A stretch of 64,000 bases of DNA from Paraburkholderia sejongensis (GCF_020880815.1 NZ_JAJITD010000009.1:1-64000), one strand, 5' to 3'; counted from the stretch's first letter, positions 39,913 through 48,890 are shown. Numbers and translations: made by a program. Notes: generated by a model from the sequence alone, not told the origin.

Positions 39913-40456
39913 GATGTCGTCCTGTCGATTCAACCGATTGATGTTTTGCGCCAGCGTGACGACACCGATGTCGGTCACACGGCAATCGGACATAGTGTGC
40001 AATCACCTCATGCCGACCGAACCAATATTTTCGGCTTTCCATATTCCGCTTTATTGTTTGACCGTTCGTACCCCGTTAGCCGTTACGCGCTGGCGGATCA
40101 GGCAGTGTGATGCGCTACGCGGTCTGGATGCCTGTAGAGATAATGGGTTGAACGGGGTAACGGTTTGCGCCACGCCCAAGTGCATCACGAATCCGTTCGC
40201 GCCGCTTCGTATTTGCAATCTGCATATTTCCATAGAAGAACAATGCGTTTGCCTTATAGGCATGCGCTCCGTATCGTGTCTGCTCTTCGTACGCATTATC
40301 CAGGGAACATTTCATGCGCCGCGCTTATGTCCGCGCTTATGTCCGCGCTTATGTCCGCGCTTATGTCCGCGCTTATGTCCGCGCTTATGTCCGCGCTTAT
40401 GTCCGCGCTTATGTCGGTTTCCCAATGCCCCCGGCACCGATGACCAGGGAAACCCC
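39913..40456. other. divergent intergenic region of the sulfur locus
   Basis: This 544-bp region lies between the NtaA-like and ssuC-type genes. AT-rich parts at about 40015-40070 and 40200-40262 are likely promoters. A dyad TGCCT-TAT-AGGCA (40250-40262) sits in a longer imperfect inverted repeat. The 12-bp tandem repeats follow at 40321-40416. CysB-type activators usually control such loci, but no firm site can be named. No gene is seen. Confidence 0.5.
40321..40416. repeat. 12-bp tandem repeat, eight copies
   Basis: The unit GCGCTTATGTCC is repeated eight times without interruption (40321, 40333 ... 40405); only the last base of the last copy differs. It ends 40 bp before the ssuC-type start codon, so it lies in the promoter or leader. 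Each copy contains ATG and the run opens spurious frames. Near-perfect identity suggests recent expansion. Confidence 0.95.
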
Positions 40457-41296
40457 ATGGCTGACGTAACCACTTCTTCGACCCGCCATATTGCGTCGTC
40501 GCGCGCGGGTTCGCGGCTTTCGACGGAGCGCTTTTACTACTGGGTCTCGTGGGCCGTGCCCGTGCTCATTGTCGTGCTTTGGGAAATCGCCGCGCGCGCG
40601 CAATGGATCACGCCACAGGTGCTTCCCGCGCCAAGCAGCGTCGCCGTTACGGCGTGGAATCTTGCCCGCAACGGCGACCTGTTCGTTCACCTCGGCGTCT
40701 CGCTGCTGCGCGCTATCGCGGGTTTTGTGACCGGCGGCGCAATCGGGCTCGCGCTTGGCGTACTGGTCGGCTTTTCCCCGCTCGCCCAGGCGCTCATCGA
40801 CCGGCCGATCCAGATGGTGCGCGCGATCCCCTTTCTCGCGATGCTGCCGCTCGTCATCGTGTGGTTCGGCGTGGGTGAAGTCGCGAAGTTTTTCCTCGTC
40901 GCGCTCGCAGTGCTCTTTCCCATCTACATCAACACGATGCTCGGCATTCGGCAGATCGATCCGAAGCTGAAGGAACTCGCCAAGGTGATCGGGATGAAAT
41001 GGCCGGCAGTCGTGCGCCGGATCATTCTGCCCGGCGCGATGCCCGCAATCCTCACAGGCGTGCGTTATGCGCTTGCGCACGCGTGGCTCGCACTCGTGAT
41101 CGCCGAAACGCTCGCGACGACCAAAGGCATCGGTTTTCTCGCCATGGATGCCCGCGAATTCCTGCAGACCAACGTCATCCTGCTGACCATGATTATTTAC
41201 GCGATCATCGGCGTTGCCGCCGACTCGCTTGTGCGTTCGCTCGAAGCACGCTTCCTGTCGTGGCACGCCAACTACGCGAAGGGAGAGAAGCAATGA
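40457..41296 (+). CDS. ssuC: sulfonate-type ABC transporter permease
   Basis: The 279-aa inner-membrane permease has about six hydrophobic segments and the EAA loop ELAKVIGMKWPAVVRRIILPGA. FYYWVSWAVPVLIVVLWEIAA opens the first helix and VLPAPSSV follows it, both typical of SsuC/TauC. Its stop overlaps the start of the ATPase gene (ATGA). It works with the ATPase and binding protein encoded next. The symbol marks the closest family; the exact sulfur substrate is unknown. Confidence 0.88.
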   Translation: MADVTTSSTRHIASSRAGSRLSTERFYYWVSWAVPVLIVVLWEIAARAQWITPQVLPAPSSVAVTAWNLARNGDLFVHLGVSLLRAIAGFVTGGAIGLALGVLVGFSPLAQALIDRPIQMVRAIPFLAMLPLVIVWFGVGEVAKFFLVALAVLFPIYINTMLGIRQIDPKLKELAKVIGMKWPAVVRRIILPGAMPAILTGVRYALAHAWLALVIAETLATTKGIGFLAMDAREFLQTNVILLTMIIYAIIGVAADSLVRSLEARFLSWHANYAKGEKQ

Positions 41297-42042
41297 GCGC
41301 CACCGCCACGTTGCCGCGCCACGCGAACACCGTCAGTCGCCGCGAAAGCGAAGCCGAAACCGTCACCTCGCCGTTGGCCGTGTCGGTGCGCGGGCTCCAA
41401 CGCCGTTATGGCGCGCGCGTCGTGATCGATGCACTCGACCTCGATATCCGTAAGGGCGAATTCGTCGCGCTGCTCGGCGAAAGCGGCTGCGGCAAGACCA
41501 CGCTGCTGCGCGCACTCGCTGGCCTCGACACGCCGGATGCCGGGCAGATTCGCGCACCCGAGCGCCCTTCCGTGGTGTTTCAGGAGCATCGTCTGCTGCC
41601 TTGGGCCACGTTGTGGGAGAACGTCGCGCTCGGCCACGAGTCGAGCATCGGCCGCGCCGGCGCGTTGCGCGCGCTGGCGGAAGTCGGCCTCGCGGGTCGC
41701 GAGCAGGACTGGCCGCGCAACCTTTCCGGCGGCCAGGCGCAGCGTGTCGCCCTGGCGCGCGCGCTCGCGCGCGACCCCGCGCTGCTGTTGCTCGACGAAC
41801 CGTTCGCTGCGCTCGACGCGCTCACGCGCATCAAGATGCACGGACTCGTCAAGGAACTGGTCGCACGCCACGCACCGGGCGTACTCCTCGTGACGCATGA
41901 CGTCGACGAGGCGCTCGCGCTCGCCGACCGGATTCTCGTCATGCGCGCGGGGCGCATCGCCGCATCGTTTCAACCCAAAGACCACGCGCCGCAGACATTG
42001 CGGCTCACGCTACTCGAGGAACTCGGCGTTCAGTCTCACTGA
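41293..42042 (+). CDS. ssuB: sulfonate-type ABC transporter ATPase
   Basis: The 249-aa ATPase has Walker A GESGCGKTT, Q-loop FQEHRLLPWATLWENVALG (the LLPW form is characteristic of SsuB/TauB), signature LSGGQAQR, Walker B LLLLDEPFAALD and H-loop THDVDEAL. A 25-residue polar N-terminal extension precedes the domain. Start and stop codons are coupled to ssuC and the gene ends 33 bp before the binding-protein gene. It powers uptake of an alkanesulfonate or related sulfur ester. Confidence 0.9.
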   Translation: MSATATLPRHANTVSRRESEAETVTSPLAVSVRGLQRRYGARVVIDALDLDIRKGEFVALLGESGCGKTTLLRALAGLDTPDAGQIRAPERPSVVFQEHRLLPWATLWENVALGHESSIGRAGALRALAEVGLAGREQDWPRNLSGGQAQRVALARALARDPALLLLDEPFAALDALTRIKMHGLVKELVARHAPGVLLVTHDVDEALALADRILVMRAGRIAASFQPKDHAPQTLRLTLLEELGVQSH

Positions 42043-42075
42043 GCCGCCGCCTCCGCACGAAACCAAGGATCACGA

Positions 42076-43080
42076 ATGATCGACGCCTCACTGACTCGGC
42101 GCCAGCTTCTGCGGGCGGCGGGCGGCCTGCTGGCCGGCGCCGCTGCCGCGCATCTCCTTCCCGCGCGCGCAGCGCAGCCAGGCAAGCTCACGCGCAACAC
42201 CGACACCGTGCGCATTGGCTGGGGCTACGGCGCGCTGCCCGACATCGCCAAACAACGTGGTGTATTCGAGAAAACGCTCGCGGCGAAGAACATCAAGGTC
42301 GAATGGATCGGGCCGTTTCCGAACCATGCTCCGTCGATCCAGGCGGTGGTCGGCGGCAGCGCCGATTTCGGCTTCTGGGGATCGACGACACCCGCGCTCG
42401 CCGCCATGCTCGCGGGTTCGCCCATCGTCTTCACCGGCTTCGACGTGTATTCGCCGCGCTCCACCGCCATCATCGTGAAGAAGACGAGCGGCATCAATTC
42501 GGTGGCCGACCTCGCCGGCCGCAGGGTCGCGGTGAACCGCTCGGGGCTGGGCGAATTCCTGCTCATCGCCGCGCTGGAAAAGCACCGCGTCGACCGCAGC
42601 AAGGTCGAGTTCGTCTATCTGAATCCGCCCGATGCCGCACCGGCGTTTGCGCAAGGAAAAGTCGACGCGTGGTCGATGTGGTCGCCCGCCGTCGATATCT
42701 CGCGCCATGCGAACGACGCCAGGGACATTTTCAACGAGGGGCGCGATCTCGACTTCCTCATCGACTATAGCTCGCTCGTGACGCGCCGCAAGTTCACCGA
42801 GGAAAACTCGGAGCTGGTGCGCGCCGTGCTCGATGCGTATTACGTGGAAGGCGCCTGGCAGTCGCAGCACCCTGCCGAATCGGAAGCGCTCGTGCAAAGA
42901 GAGGCGAAGTATCCGGATCAGGTGCGCGACTATCTGGCAAGCCTGAAGCGCGTGAACCAGTTCCACGAGCCGGACGATGCGGCCTTCATGGCGCAACTGC
43001 AACGCGCGGCGGACTGGCTCGCGCAACGCAAGATCATCAGCGCGCCCATCAAGGTCGCCGATTACAGCGTCAAGGTATGA
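42076..43080 (+). CDS. ssuA: sulfonate-type periplasmic binding protein
   Basis: The protein has 334 aa. The N-terminus LTRRQLLRAAGGLLAGAAAA is a Tat-type signal (twin Arg, then a hydrophobic core), cleaved near ARA-AQ. The mature protein has IGWGYGALPDIAKQRGVFEK, VGGSADFGFWGSTTPALAAM and GRRVAVNRSGLGEFLLIAALEK, as in SsuA/NMT1-like proteins. It delivers the ligand to the SsuBC-type importer. A Tat rather than Sec signal suggests folding before export. Confidence 0.87.
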   Translation: MIDASLTRRQLLRAAGGLLAGAAAAHLLPARAAQPGKLTRNTDTVRIGWGYGALPDIAKQRGVFEKTLAAKNIKVEWIGPFPNHAPSIQAVVGGSADFGFWGSTTPALAAMLAGSPIVFTGFDVYSPRSTAIIVKKTSGINSVADLAGRRVAVNRSGLGEFLLIAALEKHRVDRSKVEFVYLNPPDAAPAFAQGKVDAWSMWSPAVDISRHANDARDIFNEGRDLDFLIDYSSLVTRRKFTEENSELVRAVLDAYYVEGAWQSQHPAESEALVQREAKYPDQVRDYLASLKRVNQFHEPDDAAFMAQLQRAADWLAQRKIISAPIKVADYSVKV

Positions 43081-43102
43081 CGCGCGATGAACAGGAAAGC
43101 GT

Positions 43103-44344
43103 ATGTCTGAAACCCACACTCCACCGTCCGGCGGCATTGCGCTCGTCTCGCCGTTGTCGGCGTCGCTCGGGTTCTCCGAAACCCTGGCCGAAATCGCAGC
43201 GACAGCGTCGCTGCGCGAGCGCGAGCAGCGCTTGCCGCACGAAGAGATCGCCGCACTGAAGGCACAGGGCTTCGGCGCATTGCGCCTGTCCACCGATGAC
43301 GGCGGCCACGGCGTGTCGTTGAGCGAGCTTTTCGCCGTGGCGCGCGACGTCGCCGCGGCCGATTCGAATATCGCCCATGCCTTTCGCAATCACTTCTGGC
43401 AAGTGGAGGCCGCCCTCGAACGGCGCGAGCATCCTTTCCACGCACACGTGCTCGACCTCGTGCGCCAACGCAAGACGATCGGCCTGAGCTTCGTAGAAAG
43501 CGATGCAACGGCGGCGGGCGCGAGGCCGAGCCGCGTGCTGAGCCGGCTGGAATGGGACGAGCGCAAGCAGGTCTACGTGGGCTCGGGCGACAAGGTCTAC
43601 GCGACAGGCAATCTCTACAACGATGCATTTGTCGGGCAAGCCGTCGAGAGCCGTGCGAACAGCACCGTGCAATACGTGCTCGAACGTGGCGACGGCGTCG
43701 GCACCGAAGACGACTGGCAAGGTTTCGGCCAGCGCCTGACGGGCTCCGGCACCGCGAGATTTCGCGACGTAGCCGTAAAGGCCGAGCATGTCTATCCGCC
43801 AGACCCGCCGAAAGCGCCCGAAGCCGCGCCGTGGAGCTTCACCTTCCATCAGGTCTACCTCACCAACTGCATTGCCGGCATCGTGCGGCGCGTGGTTCTG
43901 GATGCGGTGGAAGTGCTGCGCACGCGGCAGCGCAACTTCTACCATGGCGACGCGGCACGGCCCGCTGACGAACCGGCGCTACAGGCGTTGCTGGGACGCA
44001 TTCGCGCCTACGCCGCGAGCATCGAGGCTAGCGCCGAGCGCGCCGTGCAGGCGTTGCAACGCGCTTCAGAGAGCCGAGGCACGCGCGACGAGTATGCAAA
44101 CACCCTCGCCGCGACGCTCGCCGCCTCGGAAGCCAAAGTCGTGATCGACGATCTCGCGCCGCAAGTCGCGAGCTGGCTCATCGATCTGGGCTCGGGCTCG
44201 GTGGTGTCGAACGCGGCCGCGCTCGACCGCCATTGGCGCAACATCAAGGTGATCGCCTCGCACAACCCGCGCCTTTACAAGGAGCGCCTGCTCGGTCAGA
44301 ACCTGCTGACCGGGCAGCTGCCGCCAACGGGTGCGTTCTTCTGA
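43103..44344 (+). CDS. acyl-CoA-dehydrogenase-like monooxygenase, SfnB/DszC-like
   Basis: The 413-aa protein has the acyl-CoA dehydrogenase fold in the DszC/SfnB group: LKAQGFGALRLSTDDGGHGVSLSELFAVARDVAAADSNIAHAFRNH is split between the N-terminal helices and the middle domain, TIGLSFVESDATAAGARPSR follows, and the C-terminal domain ends HWRNIKVIASHNPRLYK. Such enzymes are FMNH2- or FAD-dependent monooxygenases or regulators of sulfone use. It lies 22 bp after ssuA in the same operon. A role in oxidising an imported organosulfur compound is inferred; no CoA-specific residues argue for beta-oxidation. Confidence 0.82.
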   Translation: MSETHTPPSGGIALVSPLSASLGFSETLAEIAATASLREREQRLPHEEIAALKAQGFGALRLSTDDGGHGVSLSELFAVARDVAAADSNIAHAFRNHFWQVEAALERREHPFHAHVLDLVRQRKTIGLSFVESDATAAGARPSRVLSRLEWDERKQVYVGSGDKVYATGNLYNDAFVGQAVESRANSTVQYVLERGDGVGTEDDWQGFGQRLTGSGTARFRDVAVKAEHVYPPDPPKAPEAAPWSFTFHQVYLTNCIAGIVRRVVLDAVEVLRTRQRNFYHGDAARPADEPALQALLGRIRAYAASIEASAERAVQALQRASESRGTRDEYANTLAATLAASEAKVVIDDLAPQVASWLIDLGSGSVVSNAAALDRHWRNIKVIASHNPRLYKERLLGQNLLTGQLPPTGAFF

Positions 44345-44366
44345 TGCAGGCCGCGTGCCCGTTGTT

Positions 44367-45428
44367 TCATGCCGCCAGTTCGCGGCGCACGCGCGGCACG
44401 ATCTCCTGCGCAAAGCGGCGCATGTCTTCCTCGAAGGGCTGGAACTGCAGCATGAAGAGTTCGATCCCCGCACGGTGGAATTGGGCGATGCGCCGCGCAA
44501 CCGTGTCGTAGTCGCCCACGAGTCCCGCTGCCGTGCCCCCATTGGAGCCGACGCGCGCCGAGCGTGCGAACGTCTTGAACATCTCGACGTTCGGATCGAT
44601 GTTGGCCTTCTGGCGCTCGCGCAGCGGCTTGTCGCGCTCCGCCAGCGTGAACAGATAATCGAGGTGCGCCTCAGCCTGCGCCTGAGTCTCGCGCGCAATC
44701 ACGAAAGCGGAAAGTCCGAAGCGCAAGGCATCGTGTCCGTCGGGCCGGGCACGTGCCGACACGTCGGCGATCAGGCCCGCGACGTCGTCGAGCGGCTGGC
44801 CGTTGATGAACCAGACGTCGCCGTGCGCGGCCACCAGCTCGCGCGCCGGCTCCGATTCGCCGCCCACATAAATGCGCGGACGCGCGCGGAACGGATCGGC
44901 GGGCAGCAGCCGGTAATCGTCGATCTGGAAGCGCTCGCCGTGATGGTTCACGTTCTGACCGCGCAGCAGCGCATCGACCACCGTGATCCATTCGCGGCCA
45001 TAGGCGTAGCGGTCGTCGTGTTCCGGAAATGCAATGCCCGCGCGTTCCAGTTCCGGCCGGTTCCATGCGTTCACGAGGTTGATCGCAAAGCGTCCACCGC
45101 TGATGTGCTCGATCTGCTGCGCCATCTTCGCGAGCACGACCGGATGGTAGAGAAACGGCTTGATGGCGGCGATGATCTCGATACGTGACGTAAGCGCCGC
45201 CAAAGCGGCCGAGGCCGTCCACGCTTCCAGCTGATCGAGCGCGGGGTCGTGCGGATTGACCGTATGCTGCGCGACGAGCACGGAATCGAAACCGAGGCGT
45301 TCGGCTTCGAGCACGAGCGCCTTGTTGCGGGCCCACGATGCGTCGTAGGGCTCAGCGGGGTCCTGCAGCGCCGCGCGGCTTCCATGCACGAGCGCCCAGA
45401 TGCCAAAGCGTGGGAAAGAACGGGACAT
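44367..45428 (-). CDS. LLM-class FMNH2-dependent monooxygenase, SsuD/SfnG-like
   Basis: The 353-aa luciferase-like enzyme has AERLGFDSVLVAQHTVNPHD, IAAIKPFLYHPVVLAKMAQQ, ISGGRFAINLVNAWN and IYVGGESEPARELVAAHGDVWF, as in alkanesulfonate (SsuD) and dimethylsulfone (SfnG) monooxygenases. It would release sulfite or sulfinate from an alkyl sulfone or sulfonate. It converges on the SfnB-like gene (22 bp apart). No dedicated FMN reductase is present in the window, so reduced flavin must come from elsewhere. Confidence 0.85.
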   Translation of the reverse strand: MSRSFPRFGIWALVHGSRAALQDPAEPYDASWARNKALVLEAERLGFDSVLVAQHTVNPHDPALDQLEAWTASAALAALTSRIEIIAAIKPFLYHPVVLAKMAQQIEHISGGRFAINLVNAWNRPELERAGIAFPEHDDRYAYGREWITVVDALLRGQNVNHHGERFQIDDYRLLPADPFRARPRIYVGGESEPARELVAAHGDVWFINGQPLDDVAGLIADVSARARPDGHDALRFGLSAFVIARETQAQAEAHLDYLFTLAERDKPLRERQKANIDPNVEMFKTFARSARVGSNGGTAAGLVGDYDTVARRIAQFHRAGIELFMLQFQPFEEDMRRFAQEIVPRVRRELAA

Positions 45429-45539
45429 TGCATGAAGAGGTAAAAAGAAGGGACGCCCATGCTAACGCCACACGCGCCGCGTTAAATCCAATATCTCCTG
45501 CTATCGAACCCGCGAAAACGCATATAGCCTACGCAGCCC

Positions 45540-46997
45540 CTAGCGGAAATCCACCGGCTCCGCGCGGGCCTCGCGGTACACACTGTCCGCATAGAACGAC
45601 GGTTCGAAATCGGCGGGCACCGGGCCACTCATGCGCGCCTCGTGCGCGTCCAGATCCTCGATGAACAAGTCCTCGCTGATGCGCCGGATCACCGCGGGAA
45701 TGTCACGCTTCATGCTGGGCACGTCGCCGACCGGCAGCCCGCGGCTAACGAACGCGGCCGGATTGTAGACGTGAACGTTGCGCAAAAACGGCGCCGAGCC
45801 AGGCGTCTTCTCGAGGTACTCGAGCGCCGCGCCCAGGTACGGATGCGCGCCCAGCGCATCGTCCTGCTCGTGCGCGGCGGGCGTGTAGTGATCTCGCCAG
45901 AGCCGCACGTGCGCGGCGAGATCGGCAAGCTCGGGCCGTGCGTGAAGATCGACGCCATAGCCCGTCCCCGCAATCACGAAATCGAATGCAAACGTCGCGT
46001 CGTTCACACGCGCCTGCACGCGCGCGCCTTCGACCTGCGCGCGTTGCCACGCTGCGTCCAGATGCAGATGAAAATTCGGGAAGCGCGTCACACGCGACAC
46101 CGCGTCGGCGGGCGGCGTCGAGCCTGCGCGGCGAAAGCGTAGCGCCTGACGCCAGCGCAGCGCGTCGGGCAGCGCGGGATAGTTGTCGTACGCCCCCGGG
46201 TACGCGCGGGCGCGCGTGACCGGCAGGCTCGGCAGCAACGCGCGCCGTACGAACAGATGCACCTCGGCGGCGCCCGCTTCGAGCGCCGTAGCCGCCGCGT
46301 CGAAAGCCGAGGCAGCGCCGCCCACGACCGCGACTGTGCGTCCGCGCAAAGCGGCGAAGTCGATGGCGTCGGACGTATGCGCGAAGTGCGTGCGCGGCAG
46401 TGACGCCAGCGGCGCGATGAGATTCGGCTTGCCGTTGCCCGCCACCCCGTTCGCGAGAACGACCTTGCGCGCTGTTTCCACGCGTTGCTCGACGGCTTCG
46501 CCATCGCGAACGAGCAGATGCAGCCTGAAGTGCGTGCCGACAGGCTCAATGCGCGTGAGCGTCGTGCCGTATCGAACCGCAATGCCCAGGAACTGGCGAT
46601 ACCACGCGAGATAGTCGGCCCACTCCTCGCGGCCGATGCGATCGAACGCGGCGTAGGCGGCCTCGCCGTGGCGCGCTTCGTACCACGCCTGGAAGCCCAG
46701 CGCGGGCAAGCCTGCTTCCGGCCCCGCCAGCGTTTTGGGCGTGCGCAGCCGCTGCATGCGCGCGCGCGTGGTCCAGACGCCCGCGAGCGGCGCGGCGGCG
46801 GCGCCGTCTATTACGCTGACCTTCCCGATACCCGCGCGCCGCAAGCCGAACGCGAACGCGGTGCCGCTCTGGCCACCGCCCACGACGACGACATTGTGAT
46901 CGATGCCTGCGCGACTGACGACCCAGTCGTCCGGATCGGGACCGATGAGACGCAGCGTTTCGTGTGCGTGGCGGTCGTGCAGCGTGGGTTCACTCAT
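45540..46997 (-). CDS. FAD/NAD(P)-dependent monooxygenase-like flavoprotein
   Basis: This 485-aa protein has an N-terminal FAD motif VVVVGGGQSGTAFAFGLRRAG (about 36-56) and a second Rossmann motif VAVVGGAASAFDAAATAL in the middle, as in flavin-containing monooxygenases and Baeyer-Villiger-type enzymes. VLANGVAGNGKPN and DFVIAGTGYGVDL are further flavin contacts. It lies 111 bp upstream of the SsuD/SfnG-like gene on the same strand. It probably oxygenates, or cycles NAD(P)H for, an organosulfur substrate. The specific reaction is unknown. Confidence 0.8.
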   Translation of the reverse strand: MSEPTLHDRHAHETLRLIGPDPDDWVVSRAGIDHNVVVVGGGQSGTAFAFGLRRAGIGKVSVIDGAAAAPLAGVWTTRARMQRLRTPKTLAGPEAGLPALGFQAWYEARHGEAAYAAFDRIGREEWADYLAWYRQFLGIAVRYGTTLTRIEPVGTHFRLHLLVRDGEAVEQRVETARKVVLANGVAGNGKPNLIAPLASLPRTHFAHTSDAIDFAALRGRTVAVVGGAASAFDAAATALEAGAAEVHLFVRRALLPSLPVTRARAYPGAYDNYPALPDALRWRQALRFRRAGSTPPADAVSRVTRFPNFHLHLDAAWQRAQVEGARVQARVNDATFAFDFVIAGTGYGVDLHARPELADLAAHVRLWRDHYTPAAHEQDDALGAHPYLGAALEYLEKTPGSAPFLRNVHVYNPAAFVSRGLPVGDVPSMKRDIPAVIRRISEDLFIEDLDAHEARMSGPVPADFEPSFYADSVYREARAEPVDFR

Positions 46998-47374
46998 GAG
47001 GACGTCCTGCGAAGGGCGCGCACAGAAGAGGCGCGCAAGCTTCGAGTATTGGCCAGGTCCTGCATCCCGCCAAACAATGAATCGGACTTTCCTTTTTCGC
47101 CGGGCAGCATCACTTCATGTGCAAATGGAATGTTTATCAGGATTCAATATTTACGGCTCGCATGGACGGGTGCTCGCCACTTCAGATGAAATCGCGGTCG
47201 ATTCCCCCGTGGTCGCGGACTTTTTTGTATGTCGACACCTATCACCCCCATTGGCAGTAGTGCCTTCACACATATCGTCAAATTCCGATATATGATTCGT
47301 CCCGTAGCGATGCAAGCGCGCGCATGCCCCGGCGTGCCGCGCGCCGGTTGTCGAATCACCTTGAAACCATCCAC
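46998..47374. other. divergent intergenic region with ArsR-type operator
   Basis: This 377-bp region lies between the flavoprotein gene and the ArsR gene. The right part carries the dyad at 47272-47291 and AT-rich sequence suited to a promoter. No gene is seen. Confidence 0.5.
47272..47291. promoter_or_regulatory. candidate ArsR-family operator upstream of arsR-nemA
   Basis: ATATCG and CGATAT form an inverted repeat around an eight-base AT-rich spacer, 84 bp before the regulator's start. It is in the promoter region of the ArsR-nemA pair, as expected for an autorepressor. The binding protein is inferred. Confidence 0.5.
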
Positions 47375-47677
47375 ATGACGCCCGATTTCGACGCGATCCA
47401 CAAAGCGCTGGCCAACCCGGTACGCCGCGAGATTCTCGGCTGGCTGCGCGAGCCGCAGCGGCATTTCGCCGACCAGGAACTCCCGCTCGACCACGGCGTA
47501 TGCGCGGGCAAGATCGACGCGCGCTGTGGCCTGTCGCAGTCCACCGTGTCCGCGCACCTCGCCGCGCTACAGCGCGCGGGGCTGGTCACGTCGAAACGGG
47601 TCGGCCAATGGGTGTTTTTCAAGCGCAACGAGCCCGTGATTCAGGCGTTCCTCGAATACATGAACACGCAGCTCTGA
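47375..47677 (+). CDS. ArsR-family transcriptional regulator
   Basis: The 100-aa winged-helix repressor runs from ALANPVRREILGWLRE through DARCGLSQSTVSAHLAALQRAGLV to a wing segment SKRVGQWVFFKRNE. Two Cys residues (GVCAG and ARCGL) could be redox or electrophile sensors, an idea supported by the NADH:flavin reductase gene 85 bp downstream. The ATG at 47375 begins MTPDFDAIHKAL, the family start. It probably represses itself and nemA. Confidence 0.85.
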   Translation: MTPDFDAIHKALANPVRREILGWLREPQRHFADQELPLDHGVCAGKIDARCGLSQSTVSAHLAALQRAGLVTSKRVGQWVFFKRNEPVIQAFLEYMNTQL

Positions 47678-47762
47678 GCGCCGCATTCGCATCGCCGCGC
47701 TTCCTTTTTCACGCAGTCTTTTTGAGGCCCCGGGCCCGGCCCGCCGCCAAAGGTGAACTCTC

Positions 47763-48821
47763 ATGCCGACTCTTTTCGATCCGCTGCAAATTGGCGATCT
47801 CACACTGCCGAACCGCATCATCATGGCGCCGCTCACGCGTCAGCGCGCTGAAGAAATCCGCGTGCCGAACGCACTGATGGCAAGCTACTACGCCGAACGC
47901 GCAAGCGCCGGCCTGATCCTCAGCGAAGCAACCTCGGTCACGCCGCAGGGCGTCGGCTACGCGGAAACGCCGGGCATCTGGTCGCAGGAGCAGGTCGAAG
48001 GCTGGAAGCTCGTCACGAAAGCCGTGCACGACGCGGGCGGCCTGATCTTCCTGCAACTGTGGCACGTCGGCCGCATTTCCGATCCGGTGTTCCTGAACGG
48101 CGATCTGCCGGTCGCGCCGAGCGCGATCGCGGCCGGCGGTCACGTGAGCCTCGTGCGTCCGGAGCGTCCATTCGTGACGCCGCGCGCGCTCGAACTCGAT
48201 GAAATCGCCGGCGTCGTCGAAGCGTTCCGCAAGGGCGCGGAAAACGCGAAGGCCGCAGGCTTCGACGGTGTCGAAATTCACGGCGCGAACGGCTATCTGC
48301 TCGACCAGTTCCTGCAGGACAGCACCAACAAGCGCACCGATGCATACGGCGGCCCGATCGAAAACCGCGCGCGCCTGCTGCTCGAAATCACCGACGCGTG
48401 CATCGGCGTGTGGGGCGCCAACCGCGTCGGCGTGCACCTCGCGCCGCGCCGCGACGCGCACACGATGGGCGATTCGAATCCGGCCGAAACGTTCGGCTAT
48501 GTCGCTCGCGAACTCGGCAAGCGCAAGATCGCGTTCATCGCGGCGCGTGAAGCGCTCGGCGACGACCGCCTCGGCCCGCAGCTGAAAAAAGCATTCGGCG
48601 GCCCGTACATCGCGAACGAGAAGTTCACCAAGGAAAGCGCGCAACAGGTGCTCGACGCCGGTGAAGCGGATGCGGTCGCGTGGGGTCAGCTGTATATCGC
48701 GAATCCGGATCTGGTGCGCCGCTTCGCTGAAGATGCGCCGTTGAACAAGCCGAATCCGGCGACGTTCTACGCGCGCGGCGAAGTCGGCTACACCGATTAT
48801 CCGGCGCTGGAAGCGGTGTAA
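47763..48821 (+). CDS. nemA: old yellow enzyme (N-ethylmaleimide reductase type)
   Basis: The 352-aa FMN-containing ene-reductase has NRIIMAPLTRQRA near the start, FLQLWHVGRIS, GVEIHGANGYLLDQFL, DAYGGPIENRARLLLEI and GEADAVAWGQLYIANPDLVRRF, all typical of the OYE family. Such enzymes reduce activated alkenes, quinones and nitro compounds with NAD(P)H. It follows the ArsR gene (85 bp) and ends in a strong terminator. Induction by electrophiles through the ArsR repressor is likely. Confidence 0.92.
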   Translation: MPTLFDPLQIGDLTLPNRIIMAPLTRQRAEEIRVPNALMASYYAERASAGLILSEATSVTPQGVGYAETPGIWSQEQVEGWKLVTKAVHDAGGLIFLQLWHVGRISDPVFLNGDLPVAPSAIAAGGHVSLVRPERPFVTPRALELDEIAGVVEAFRKGAENAKAAGFDGVEIHGANGYLLDQFLQDSTNKRTDAYGGPIENRARLLLEITDACIGVWGANRVGVHLAPRRDAHTMGDSNPAETFGYVARELGKRKIAFIAAREALGDDRLGPQLKKAFGGPYIANEKFTKESAQQVLDAGEADAVAWGQLYIANPDLVRRFAEDAPLNKPNPATFYARGEVGYTDYPALEAV

Positions 48822-48856
48822 TCGGCGCAGCCGGGGCCTGAAACTGCCTGACCTGA

Positions 48857-48890
48857 CGGGCGTGACCGCAGTTCGCTGCGCTCACGCCCG
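48857..48890 (+). terminator. rho-independent terminator after nemA
   Basis: CGGGCGTGA pairs with TCACGCCCG outside, and CGCAG with CTGCG inside around a TTCG tetraloop, with a single C-C mismatch between the two stems. TTTTT follows seven bases later. It starts 36 bp after the stop. Confidence 0.82.

Noticed and set aside
40321-40416. CRISPR array
   Set aside because: The 12-bp units abut with no spacers, are too short for CRISPR repeats and have no cas genes nearby.
40165-40443. Small plus frame reading MSALMSAL repeats
   Set aside because: It is produced by the 12-bp tandem repeats in the ssuC leader; it has no ribosome-binding site and no conserved sequence outside the repeat.
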